Part shown: one piece after another, positions 23,840-34,458 of the stretch
Numbering within the stretch: position 1 is the stretch's first letter
Layout of the letters: every line of letters starts with the position of its first letter
NCBI RefSeq assembly: GCF_030272615.1
Contig: NC_081414.1
Coordinates: 231,447,733-231,511,732 of the forward strand
From: Cryptomeria japonica
Lineage: Eukaryota; Streptophyta; Pinopsida; Cupressales; Cupressaceae
DNA length: 64,000 nucleotides
Reading direction: 5' to 3'
The notes under the pieces: generated by a model
Seen by the model: the letters and a program-made list of their open reading frames with translations, nothing else
The model's database searches: none
Told to the model about the DNA's origin: nothing
Made by a program: the position numbers and the translations under genes

Positions 23840-24700
23840 TGCAGATCAGGGCAATGGGGCCTGAAAGTTGAAGATAGGCTTGATGGGAGTCTAAATTTTA
23901 CTGCATGGAAAGTTCGAATCAAGTTGGCTCTTGAGGAAGAAGATCTTCTCCAATTCATAAAAGCGAAAGAGCTAATTGAGCCTTTGGATGCAGCTGAGTT
24001 AAAACAATTCAAAATGGATGTTGTCAAGGCCAGGAAGATTCTCATTGATTCAGTCAAAGACCACTTCGTCACCTCTATTGTCTCATTTACCACTGCAAGG
24101 GAAATGTTCAGTCATCTACAAGGTACATATGAAGTTAACAATCTCAGTAGGGCAATTACGTTAAGACAACAACTACTTAATATCAAAATGGCTAAAGAAG
24201 ATTCTGTTATTTCTTACTTCATGAGAATTTCAGAACTAAAGAATCAGCTAGGTTTAATTGGCCATAATATGGAAGACAAAGACCTTGTCATAATTGCCCT
24301 TAATGGTCTACCTCACTCATGGGAGTCATTTATCCAAACCATAAGTGGCCGGTTTGAGTTACCTACACTTGATCACCTTAAGAATGATTGCATCCAAGAA
24401 GAGTCTCGCCTCATCACAAGAGGACAAACCAAGAGCCCCCATGTAGATGATCATCACATGCTTGCAGCTCAATGTAAGAAAAAGGGAAATTGGAAGCAAC
24501 CTTATCATAAAAGAAATAGGGAATCCAGATCATTTAGTTCCCAACACCCTTGGAAGAAACCAAGAGATACTTCGCGTGTGCGATGTTTTAGATGTGACAA
24601 ATTCGGTCACTATGCTAAGGAATGTCAGTTTAACCCTAACCAAAGTGAAGCAAACCTAAATGAAGTCTCAGAACAAAATGATGACTTCTCATCATTTTAA
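23840..24700 (+). CDS. gag: Copia gag with CCHC zinc knuckle
   Basis: The frame is open through 24700. The coding part appears to begin near 23840 (LKVEDRLDGSLNFTAWKV), but no in-frame ATG is seen there, so the start has probably mutated. It contains the copia UBN2/gag region (HFVTSIVSFTTAREMFSHL, LPHSWESFIQTIS) and a CX2CX4HX4C knuckle at 24584-24625 (CFRCDKFGHYAKEC) for RNA binding. The frame ends soon after the knuckle. A pol frame overlaps it from 24660. The protease normally encoded here is absent. Confidence 0.85.
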   Translation, partial: CRSGQWGLKVEDRLDGSLNFTAWKVRIKLALEEEDLLQFIKAKELIEPLDAAELKQFKMDVVKARKILIDSVKDHFVTSIVSFTTAREMFSHLQGTYEVNNLSRAITLRQQLLNIKMAKEDSVISYFMRISELKNQLGLIGHNMEDKDLVIIALNGLPHSWESFIQTISGRFELPTLDHLKNDCIQEESRLITRGQTKSPHVDDHHMLAAQCKKKGNWKQPYHKRNRESRSFSSQHPWKKPRDTSRVRCFRCDKFGHYAKECQFNPNQSEANLNEVSEQNDDFSSF

Positions 24701-25530
24701 ATCTGCTCGTATAATTGGTCATAGATATGATAGTCTTTATAAGCTCTCTACTAACCCTATTCAAGCCCTCATTAATGATGCTCCGAAATCCTGCGAGTTA
24801 TGGCATAGAAGACTTGGACATCTACATTATCAAGCTCTTCCATCCTTTGAAAGGTTAGTCAAAGATATGCCTAAACTCAGTCAAGTTCATGATAACACTT
24901 GTAAAGGTTGTGCTATTGGTAAGAATGTTAAAAGTCCATTTCATAAAAGTGAAAATAGAGCTAAAGACAAACTAGAACTTGTTCACTCTGATTTATGTGG
25001 TCCTATGTCTATAGCATCTCCTAGTGGATTTCTTTATTATGTAATCTTCATAGATGATTTCTCTAGGAAAACTTGGATCTATTTCTTGAAATCTAAAGAA
25101 TCTGATGAAGTCTTAAGTAAATTTAAGGAGTTTAAAGCATTAACTGAAAACTTCTCTGGTAAAAGAATTAAATGTTTAAGATCTGACAATGGAGGTGAGT
25201 ACACCTTCGGTAGCTTTTATGATTTTGGTGTTGAGTCGGGAATTAAAAGGGAGTTTTTTGTTCCATACAATCCTCAACAAAATGGTGTTGCTGAAAGAAA
25301 GAATAGGACCATTGTGGAGGCTGCCAAGGCTATGACCCACGATCAAAACTTGTAGATCTTTCTATGGGCTGAGGCTTCTAGAACAACAGTATATATCCAG
25401 AATAGATGTCCTCATCGTGCTCTAAAGAACATGACCCCAGAAGAAGCCTTCACGGGATCCAAACCAGACATTAGTCACCTCAGAATCTTTGGAAGTCCCG
25501 TCTATGTTCATGTGCCAAAGGAAAAGTGAT
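24660..25530 (+). pseudogene. pol: Copia pol: GAG-pre-integrase and integrase (protease missing)
   Basis: The frame starts with a GAG-pre-integrase domain (ELWHRRLGHLHYQAL at about 24795, then CKGCAIGK). The integrase core follows with VHSDLCGPM, RSDNGGEY and NPQQNGVAERKNRT, which supply the three acidic catalytic residues. A TAG at 25353-25355 interrupts it. The same frame continues (IFLWAEASRTTVYI, LRIFGSPVYVHVPKEK) to another stop near 25530. Only about 170 bp separate the gag zinc knuckle from the GAG-pre-integrase motif. No DSGA-type protease motif exists in between, so the protease coding region was deleted, and the fusion point shifts frame. Confidence 0.88.
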
Positions 25531-25535
25531 CAAAG

Positions 25536-27547
25536 TTGGAACCCTCCAGAAAGAAAGGCATGCTAGTCGGATACAGTGAATTATCCAAGGCATTCAGAAT
25601 TTACATCCCAGGTCAAAGGTATGTTAAGGTAAGTAGGGATGTTACATTTGAACAAGACATTGCTTTTAAGAAATCGAAAGGTTCTTGTGTTATTGATGAA
25701 TCTAATGATAATCAAAATATAAACGTTGATACTAACCCTGAGATTCAAAGGGAGCAAGTTGAACCTCCACCTCAAGATGATCATGATGATCCTCCAGAAC
25801 CCATGAATCCCACTGATATACCTAGTGACATTGTCGTTACCAAAAAGAGGCCACTTTGGGTAAGAAACACCATTCAAGAAGCTGAAAGATTTGCTGCTCC
25901 AAGTGGCACCTTCCATGAAACTAAGAGACCTCAGGTATTTTCCAACTACGTTTCTTTAATGTGTAATCTCATTGAAACTGAACCTTGCAATGTTGAAGAA
26001 GCCTTAAGTCATCATGCCTGGAAGCTTGCTATGGATGAAGAATATCAGTCAATCATCAAGAATGATGTATGAGACCTTGTGCCCAGACCCAAAGGTAAAT
26101 CTGTTGTTTCCTCTAAATGGTTATTTAAATTTAAACATAATGTCAATGGTAGTATTGAAAAAAATAAGGCTAGATTTGTAGCGCGTGGTTTTTCCCAAAA
26201 GGAAGCCATAGACTATGAAGAAACATTTGCTCATGTTGCTAGATATACTTCCATTAGAACAATAATTGCTATTGTTGTTGCTAAGGGTTGGAAACTACAT
26301 CAGATGGATGTTAAGACTGTTTTTCTCAATGGTGTCATTGAGGAAGAAGTCTATATTAAGCAACCTGAAGGATATGAGATTCAGGATAGATTAACCCATG
26401 TGTGCAGGTTAAAGAAAGCTCTGTATGGTCTTAAACAAGCTCCTCGTGCTCCTCGTGCTTGGTATGAAAGAATTGATAAATATTTGCTAAGTCTAGGCTT
26501 TTGTAAAAATGATGCTGACCCTAACATTTACTTTAAAGTAGCCAATGATGAAATGCTAATTCTAGTTCTTTATGTGGATGACTTATTTCTTACTGGTAAA
26601 GATGAAATTATTAGATGCAAGAAAGAACTAGCTTCAGAATTTGAAATGAAAGATTTAAGTCTAATGCATTATTTCCTAGGTCTAGAAGTATGGCAAAGAT
26701 CTAACGAAATCTTTCTAAGTCAAGGAAAGTATACTATTGACATTTTGAAAAGATTTAGAATGATGGATTGTAAACCAATGTCTACTCCTATGGAATCTAA
26801 CTTAAAGAAGTTAAGTGTTTCTGCAGCTAACTTTGAATTTGCAGATCCATCCGAGTACCGACAGTTGATTGGATCACTGATGTATCTAGTTAACACTAGA
26901 CCAGACATATGTTTTGCTGTGAATGCTCTCAACCAGTTCATGAGTTTGCCCAAGCATGTTCACCTTGTTGCAGCCAAGCATATCCTAAGATACTTGCGAG
27001 GCACGGTTGGTTTTGGGCTGAAGTATCCACTTAACACTCCAATAATCTTGGAAGGTTATTCTGATGCAAACTGGGCTGGAAGCATCAAAGACAGGAAAAG
27101 CACCTCCGGTATTTGTTTTAGCTTGGGTTCTGCAGTGATCTCTTGGGCTTGCAGAAAACAATCCTCAGTGGCATTGAGTATTGCTAAAGCTGAGTATATT
27201 GCAGCAAGTGTAGCTTCGAGAGAAGCAGTGTGGCTTCGTAAGCTTCTTGTTGGGTTGTTTGGTCAGCCATGAGATCCTACAGTTATTCACTATGATAACC
27301 AAAGTTGTATTAAATGTCTATCAATCCAGTGTTTCATGATAGGTCAAAACATGTGGAAACCCATTATCATTTTATTCGAGATATGATGCAAAGAGGTGCT
27401 ATTCAGCTAAAGTATGTCAGCACTGATGAGCAGGTTGCAGATATTCTTACCAAGCCTCTATCCAAAGTGAAGTTTGTGTACTTCAGGGATAGACTTGGTA
27501 TTGTGGAAAATCAAACTCCAATTGAGAGGGAGTCTCAATTTCAGTGA
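25536..27547 (+). pseudogene. pol: Copia pol: reverse transcriptase and RNase H
   Basis: Three open pieces: 25536-26072 (integrase tail and linker), 26079-27272 (397 codons) and 27314-27547. The RT motifs are KARFVARGFSQKEAIDYEETF, HQMDVKTVFLNG, KALYGLKQAPRAP and the catalytic YVDD box in LYVDDLFLTG. The RNase H motifs are GYSDANWAGSIKDRKSTSG and the end KYVSTDEQVADILTKPL. The usual QAPRAWY motif is expanded to QAPRAPRAWY by a 9 bp direct duplication around 26439-26456. Stops near 26070 and 27271 break the polyprotein. Confidence 0.92.
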
Positions 27548-27566
27548 TACTTTGTATTGTATAAAA

Positions 27567-27911
27567 CCACCCTCTGCGGACAATGTAAGGTGGTATTGTA
27601 AACTTCTTAGGGAGAAGTATAATTCTTAACCATCCTCTGCGGGCAATGTAAGATGGTATTGTAAATGTTAACCACCCTCTGCAGGCAATGTAAGGTGGTA
27701 CTGTAAACTTCTCAGGGAGAAGTGTAATTATTAACCATCATCTACGGGCAATGTAAGATGGTATTGTAAAACTTCTCAAGGAGAAGTGTAATTGTTAAAG
27801 CATCCTCTGCAAGCAATGTAAGATGGTATTGTAACTTTTGACCATCCTCTACGGGCAATGTAAGATGGTAGAAAAAGATCCTCTCCACCCTCTGTGGGCA
27901 ATGCAAGGTGG
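27567..27911 (+). repeat. Seven 27 bp imperfect hairpin units in the copia 3' region
   Basis: The units start at 27567, 27630, 27672, 27735, 27800, 27842 and 27885. Each reads about CCA(C/T)C-CTCTGCGGGCAATGTAA-G(G/A)TGG. Units 1, 3 and 7 have stem CCACC/GGTGG. Units 2, 4 and 6 have CCATC/GATGG. Unit 5 has one mismatch at the outer base. Between units, a second hairpin ACTTCTC-AGG-GAGAAGT recurs (about 27601-27618, 27707-27723, 27772-27788). The array lies between the RNase H stop and the purine tract, so it would sit in the 3' untranslated part of the element RNA. Confidence 0.9.
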
Positions 27912-27979
27912 ATCCAATCTATGCTTGTGTGCAAGCTGGAAGATTATGGTTATGATTCTTTTCCTTAATTAAGAGGGAG

Positions 27980-28872
27980 TGTTGTTTGTAATTAGGGCCG
28001 ACGGATTCCAATTGCCTTGGACAACATTGGAATCCGCCTCCATCATATAGGGCCAGGCCCAATACCTCTCGGCTCACACCTAAAAGGCTTCCATGCTACA
28101 TCCAAACCCAACTCGCCTCCATGATAGGGCCGACCCTATCCAATTCACTTAAAAGGAATTAAAATAATTAAAATGTTTATTTGCAAAGAAGGCCGACATG
28201 ATTGAGAAGTAATATGACTCCTATAAATATAGCATATACTTCTCATTATCATTCATTCAGTTTTTAAGCAGATGCAAAATAAATTCTGAGGAAGCAAAAT
28301 TCATATTAAGGCAGTTTGCAACAGCGAACTTCATTAGATGGCAGCAGATCACTAATAGGCAACAAGGAACTTCATTAGATGGCAGCAGATCACTAATAGG
28401 AGACAACGAACTTCATTAAAGGGCAGCAGATCATTATTGGAGACAGCGAACTTCATCAAAGGCAGCAGACCATCTCCAAAAGATATAGAACTCCATTGAA
28501 GGACTGTGAACTACTTGAAAGGTGTTGCTACCCTTGTAACACACAGAAAATCTAATGAGGAGGACTACAAATCATAATCTTCATTAGCAAACTAATTGTG
28601 AAGACTTCTATCTCATCTTCCTTGTGACTGCAACCTCTATACTCCAGATAAGTGTGTAATGTTCAGTTGAATTCAAAATCATAATCAGATTTGAGGATCT
28701 TTTGGCTGGGTTTTTCCTCCTAGGAGGTTTTCCCAGGGTAACTGTGCTTTGTCCTTTTGCATTTCATTTCCTTTACTATGCTTAAATCTAGAAAACAATA
28801 AATTAATTAACCTAGTTTAAACTAATTCTGATTTTCTGAGTTTTATTCAATCTGAAAGTACTAAAATTAACA
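27980..28872 (+). repeat. Copia 3' LTR
   Basis: 893 bp, collinear with the 5' LTR without indels, followed by the target duplication AAAAT at 28873-28877. Confidence 0.95.
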
Positions 28873-29309
28873 AAAATATATAGATTATAATACTATATGT
28901 AAATAAATCCAAGTATATATAAATATATATAAATAATAATTTGAATGAACATTTTACTGATTGAACTGTGGAATGACGTTGATTTGATTCATGTTGAGAT
29001 GGATTTGTCTCATACTTAAGTTAGTTTAAGTCATAAGCATATAGAAATAGATTAATTATGGTTAAACAGTTCTAAACTTAGTAGGGGGAATTACACAATA
29101 GCTCTTATGTTTCCCATTTCACTCAAGTAACATAAGTAAAAATGGGTTTGATGATCTTGGCCTTCCTTAGGTATACACATTTCTACATACAGTGGCAAGT
29201 AATTATCCTACTTAAAAAAATGATTCAACTATTGCAGCAAGGGAATTGATATGCAAACAAAAGAGGAATACACAGAACAAAAGATGAATACATTTTTATT
29301 TAGATATCA
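28873..29309. other. Unrecognised AT-rich DNA
   Basis: The right flank of the copia element. No reading frame, repeat or family motif is recognised. Confidence 0.5.
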
Positions 29310-29407
29310 CAATAAAAAATAATTAACTTTATGATCACAATCTATTTAATTAATTTTAAATTGCTTTAGAAATAGATTGTGATCATAAAGTTAATTATTT
29401 TTTATTG
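29310..29407. repeat. Perfect 38 bp inverted repeat with a 22 bp loop
   Basis: The arms 29310-29347 and 29370-29407 are exact reverse complements (CAATAAAAAATAATTAACTT... and its partner). The arms are AT-rich. No flanking duplication is evident. It could be a small foldback element or a replication-derived inverted duplication. Confidence 0.9.
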
Positions 29408-29489
29408 GTTAGATGTCATATGTAGGTCATTCATTGACATTATCTTTCCACGGTCTCTTATAGTTAACATCTCGGTGATTTTTCTTCTC

Positions 29490-30838
29490 ATTGGCATTCG
29501 CTAGGGACTATCACTGCTACCACTACCCCTGCCACTGTTGGCTCATTCCCATTGAATGGGAGATCAGTTGTCTGCTTGGGCTTGCCTTACTTTGCGGTCC
29601 CTCCTCATGTGCCTACCCCTCCACTAGTTGTGGGTGGGTCTGGGGTTGTTATTGATGGTGGTCGGATCTAGACCTTTGGTGTTGGGGCCCCCCCTCCCAG
29701 ACCTTCTAGTGGGCAAAGTTTTGCTCGCATGGTCAGATTTGTTGCTCATCCTCCCAGGGGGAATCACCCTCTTCCTTATGCGAAGACCTCCCTTGTGGTG
29801 GTTTGTGGCCAAGATGTAGAAAATATTGGTTTCTACCAACGTCGTGGGTTGATGTGCATTTTTTTTGGGTTATGGCCTTCTCTCCCTGATCTCCATCGTT
29901 GGGTGAGTGATTCTTGGAAGCTTTTGGTTGTTGATAGCATTAAGATTTATCCTTGTGCTAAAGGCTTTTTCATTGCTTCCTTTGTTTTTTCTAATGATTG
30001 TGACTTGGTGCTAGACAAGTTATGGACTTGGGGAGTTACTTCTCTCAGTCAAACCCTAAACAACTTTTAACTCTCTTGCTGAACCACTCAATATGTGTCC
30101 AGCATGGGTTCGCCTTCCCAATCTTCTCCTTCATTTATGGGAGCATTCTTTTTACGAGGCCATTGGTAACTTTATCGTCTGATTCTTGAAGGTTGATGAT
30201 TCCACATCCTCCACGGGTCATTCTACCTTTGCTCGCATTTTAATTGACATTGACATCTCTATCCCTCCCTAGGGATGTGGTTCTTATGGTTGGAGATAGG
30301 CCATCATGGGCTCAATCGTTGGATTATGAGGGCCTCCCCTTTTGTTGTCGGAGATGCTTCCCAATAGGTCACTTAGCTTCAAAGTGTTCTCTCATGCCAT
30401 AAAGGTGCTGCTACTTGGTGGAAAGACTCTACTACTAATCATTTGATTGTCAAGGTTTCTAATTCTAATGATTCTGATGACTCCTCATATGCGGATGATG
30501 ACTTCTCCCAAGATGAGGTTGTGCCTCTTATTGTTGTTGAGGCCTTTGTCAGCCCTTTGGTTGCTATTGGTGTGGCCTCCTTTGGCCTTAAGGCTTCTAC
30601 TCCTATTGCTCTTATTCTACAACGGCGGTTTGCTCTTGGAGAGTCTGCTCCAGATGTTTGTTCTGCAACAACAATTTGCTCCGAATGCAGATAGAAACTC
30701 TGAAAGGATTTCCTTACTTGATCCTACTTGTGTTTGGACTATTGTTTGTCGTAGGCAGAAAGGTAAGTCTCCACTTGATCCTACTTGCAATGATGTTCCT
30801 AATTCTACTTATTATCATATAGGTTTAACATCTTGAGA
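29490..30838 (+). pseudogene. LINE (L1-like) ORF1 relic: DUF4283-type domain and zinc knuckle
   Basis: The open piece 29729-30070 has the pattern of the N-terminal domain of plant LINE ORF1 proteins (FYQRRGLMCIFFGLWPSLPD, CAKGFFIASFVFSNDCD, LDKLWTWG). After a stop, PAWVRLPNLLLHLWEHSFYE and FARILIDIDISIP follow, the next conserved blocks of that family. A CX2CX4HX4C knuckle (CCRRCFPIGHLASKC) is at about 30340-30390. At least three frame changes or stops occur. An acidic Ser/Asp-rich tail follows (30443-30694). No reverse transcriptase (ORF2), poly(A) tail or target duplication was found, so only an ORF1 fragment remains. Confidence 0.75.
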
Positions 30839-30839
30839 T

Positions 30840-31499
30840 GTGTTTCATCTTCTAATTACAAATTCTCGTTTCCAAAGCATCTTCGAGTTAATGTACCAAT
30901 TTTAGTATGCACATTTGAAGTCTTTACCATTTGGATTTGTGTGAAACGACCTGTTGGCATTCAAATAAGATGAGTTTATCTGCTTCTGAACGGCTTGCCC
31001 TTTCAAGAACCCATATTGACATAAATTTATGTGGCTATGGGTTTTCTCCTCCAAAAGCCTTCACTAGGATTTCCTACCACTATCTACCTTAAGTCAGAGT
31101 ACTAGCTAAGCAACATGGTTTTTCTTCAAGATTTTGACATCAAAATATTACTAGCAGTTTGGAGGATCTCATTAAACGGCAGTTCTTTAAAATCTCAATT
31201 TTTAGTCAAATGCAGCCAATGAAGAGACCTATTACAGAACTGTAATATCACATTTACATGAAATCTTTGGCAACCATAGGACAAGCCAATTCCACAACAT
31301 AGCTCGAAAACTCACAACTGAGGAAAAATCAGCAGAACCAATTTTAACTAGGACTCAATGATTTGGCAAAAACCAGGCAAAGCCCAGCATATTTAAAAAT
31401 TTTAAATTCATTGACTTGGCAAAACTGGCCCTAACTAGCCAAAAATATACCAAATCTCAGCTAGGAGAGTTAATGGGTGATTTCCTTGGCTGCAAAATT
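30840..31499. other. No recognised feature
   Basis: About 660 bp between the LINE relic and the tandem repeat block. No coding motif or mobile-element end is seen. Confidence 0.45.
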
Positions 31500-32115
31500 T
31501 AACTCACGGGTTTCCTGAGCACTCAGACAATTTTTTTGAACCACAATCCACACTGACTGATTTTCCTTTTGACATTGCCTTAACTATGTCACTGATTTCC
31601 AACACCTTGCCAGAAGTTTATTTTCTTTTGTTTTAGATTATTCTATCATGTAGATATTAATTCACGAGTTTCCTGAGTACTCAGGCATTTTTGGAACTAT
31701 GGTCCACATTGGTGGCGCCCAGTTAAAACTTCATTTTTTCCTATAACAATTAAAAAATTATATCAATTGAGTACACATTAGCATCGATTTTCCTTTTTAC
31801 AATGCCTTACACTATATCACTGATTTCCAACACACTGCCAGAATTTCTTTTCTTTTTGTTTTAGATTATTCCTTCTATGTCGATAATAACTCACGAGTTC
31901 CCTGAGTACTAAAGCAATTTTTTTGAACTATTGTCCACATTGATGTTGCCCAGTTAAAACTTCAATATTTTCCATAAGAGTTCAAAATATACAACAATTG
32001 AGTACACATTAGCATTCATTTTCCTTTTGACATTGCCTTACACTATGTCACTTATTTTCAACACATTGCCAGAAATTTCTCTCCTTTTTGAATTAGATTA
32101 TTCTATTATGTAGAT
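31500..32115. repeat. Tandem repeat, about 229 bp period, about 2.7 units
   Basis: The phrase (G/C)ATTTTCCTTTTGACATTGCC starts at 31559, 31786 and 32017 (spacings 227 and 231). It is accompanied each time by TTTAGATTATTC and CACGAGTTTCCTGAGTACT. The block lies just beyond the 3' end of the GDPDL exons. Confidence 0.85.
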
Positions 32116-32537
32116 ATTATCAATATGGGGACTGAATCAATTCAAATATTACTCACTGGCAATAAAATAGCCTTAAAAAAAAATCTGCAAGCAAAAAAGT
32201 TCTAAATATGAACAAATGGCAACCCTACAAACTTTAGGGTGAACGATATACCTCCAAAATATAAATACAGCAGCATATTTGAACTTAATGACAGTGGCTT
32301 GTATATTGACAGGCTGCAGATATGAGAGACCATATTTGGCAGCAGTACTAAAACTCAAAACATAAAATTGAAAAGATAAGGTGTAGATAATTCTGTAAGA
32401 ATGTCCGCCGAAAGATAATGGCAAATCAAAGAATCATAAGCCATGTGAAATCAAAAGTTCCATTTTAATCAAAGGCAGCTCACAGGATAAACATTGTTAC
32501 AAATGTTAATACAGGAGAATGCTGTGCGAATTGATTC
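32116..32537. other. Probable 3' flank of the GDPDL gene
   Basis: AT-rich sequence downstream (in gene sense) of the GDPDL stop codon. It may contain the 3' untranslated region. No distinct polyadenylation signal is singled out. Confidence 0.4.
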
Positions 32538-33477
32538 TCAGTTCCAATTTATAAGTGCAAGTATGAAGCAACTGAATACCATAGTGGCAGTAAAATGGCA
32601 GGAATTGTTTGGCTGGCCACTCTTGGCTGATGTAGAATTTTGTGAAGGTGTTGAAGCTGGGGTTGGAGATGCCACAGAAACTGATGGCAATGGAGGATCT
32701 ATTACATCTGTAAAAGCTGGGGCTAGAGCCGGTGGAGGTACCACTGCAGGTTGCATGGCAGCTAAGAGTGCCCCAGGTTCAACCAAAAACATTGAATATT
32801 CACTGTTCCTTGTAGGTTGACGACAAGTATTCTCTGCCATTGAAAAAGCAATTAGAATTCTTTTTGGATACATGATAATCCTTTAGACATGCATATTCAC
32901 TACATACACAAAGGCAGACGCACACCTACAAAAAACTGATATCAGCTATCCTACTCAGAAAATGCATACTAAATAAATTCTAAACTTCTGAAGATTACTT
33001 ACTCAAGTATGCATTAGCAGTTGCTGGGAATTCAGTAAACAGGCCATCTGGTTTCGCAACATTTACAAAGGTATTGATTTCCATTGTTGAATCCGAAAAA
33101 TAATCAAATGCTAGAGTTGGATACTCATTCCTCAAACGAAATATAAACACAGTGAGATTGTTGAGATGCATCCGGCTTACAACATTTTCAGCATCCATCA
33201 GGAAAAACTCAGACGAAGTGAGAACTATGGCCCTGGCTAATGTCACACCATCAGCAAATCCTTTAATCTCCTTGATGGTGGAGTCTGGCACTGAAACATC
33301 CAAGTTTATTTGGTAAACAAGCTTGTAAGTTGTCTGTTGCCGGAACTTGTGCAGAACAGCACTGTCCTCAGATTGTATCATAACTTTATCAGTCATATTG
33401 CCATAGCCAGCCTTTTCTAAGGCTGCTATAGTTGCATTTATAACATCAAGACCCTGCTTTGCTAGGTACCGTGCATT
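32538..33477 (-). CDS. Two 3' exons of a GDPD-like (SHV3/GDPDL family) gene, partial
   Basis: Exon 33477-33003 opens after a TTTTCTGCAG acceptor and closes at a GTAAGT donor. It encodes NARYLAKQGLDVINATIAAL, KVMIQSEDSAVLHKF, the region around IKEIKGFADGV, then FDYFSDSTMEINTFV and LFTEFPATANAYL. These blocks are typical of the second glycerophosphodiester phosphodiesterase-like domain of plant GDPDL proteins (GPI-anchored, cell wall organisation). After a 169 bp intron, exon 32833-32538 gives LKNTCRQPTRNSEYSMFLVE in frame, a Pro/Ala/Ser-rich linker, and a hydrophobic end (FTATMVFSCFILALINWN) suited to a GPI-anchor signal. Splice phase and reading frame agree across the junction. Upstream exons were not found before 34458. 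They may lie beyond the nested insertions or the window, or be missing. Confidence 0.82.
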
Positions 33478-33657
33478 CTGCAGAAAATGTAACCACAACT
33501 TGTAGTTATAAATAATGGTATATATACATATTTCTTGAAATGATAACAAGCTATAGTTAGCAGAAGTAAGATATTATCAAAAAATGTAAACAACTGAAAG
33601 ACAATTGAGAGAAATAATGCATAAAGGAAAATAGTAGAACAATCCATCCTAATATAT

Positions 33658-34212
33658 AAAATAACTTTTATAAGTGAAACAAGGCAATGGAAATTTAAAG
33701 AGTAGGCTGGCTGCTAAATATCGGCGATCACATTTCACCACTTCTATAAATAGGGTTTTCTAAATGTTAAGTAGGCTAAGAACGTACAAATTGTTTGCTC
33801 CCTGATAACCTTTTTCTAATGGCAAGTTCTCAGGTTTTATTCAGTGATAAACTTTGTCTAGGTCGGCTTAGGGTTATGAAAGGATTGAGTTTATGGAAGT
33901 GCATTTGCCTGCATGTGTCAATGCACAAGTACAATTAAAATGACTTTTATAAGTGAAACAAGGCAATGGAAATTTAAAGAGTAGCATGGATACTAAATAT
34001 CAGAGATCACCTTTCACCACTTCTAAAAATAGGGTTTTCTAAACATTAAGTAGGCTAAGAATATCCAAATTGTTTACTCCCTGATAACTTTTTCTGAAGG
34101 CAAGTTCTCAGGTTTTATTCGGTATAAACTTTTCCCCAGGTAGGCTTAGGGTTATTAAAGGATTGAGTTTATGGAAGTACATTTGCCTGCATGTGTCAAT
34201 GCACAAGTACGA
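33658..34212. repeat. Tandem duplication, two units of about 279 bp
   Basis: ACTTTTATAAGTGAAACAAG begins each unit (33658 and 33937). Similarity continues through CACCACTTCTA, TAGGGTTTTCTAAA, AAGTTCTCAGGTTTTATTC and GCATGTGTCAATGCACAAGT. It lies upstream of the GDPDL exon, so it is intronic if the gene extends to the right. Confidence 0.85.
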
Positions 34213-34458
34213 TAATCAGAAATATTTTGCATGCAAGACAACTAGAAGAATGCATGCTTTGGTATCGACTCCATTAATTAGAGAAATATCAAATTTGTGC
34301 AAAGCTGTATTCAAAAATAAAACTTATGTACAAAAATGATTAATACAACTAACATTGCTGTCCAAGAATCCATGATGCAACTTCTAATAGATGCAGCCTC
34401 GTATGATGATGTGGTGGAACTGCAAATGTACAGTTTTTGTGGATTGCCAAACTACTAT

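Larger units (their letters stand above)
22869..28872 (+). mobile_element. Ty1/copia retrotransposon, structurally complete ends, 6,004 bp
   Basis: Two LTRs of exactly 893 bp (TGTTGTTTGT...AAATTAACA) flank a 4.2 kb interior. The perfect 5 bp duplication AAAAT lies at 22864-22868 and 28873-28877. The primer site TGGTATCAAAGC starts at 23762, directly after the 5' LTR; it is close to the initiator-Met type TGGTATCAGAGC usual for copia elements. The purine tract AAGAGGGAG precedes the 3' LTR. By eye the LTRs differ at roughly 25-30 sites (about 3%), mostly transitions as expected from cytosine deamination. This suggests a fairly recent insertion. The interior lacks protease and has several stops, so it is non-autonomous. 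Confidence 0.95.

Noticed and set aside
30443-30694. Independent acidic protein gene
   Set aside because: It is the Ser/Asp-rich tail of the LINE ORF1 relic, directly downstream of its zinc knuckle.
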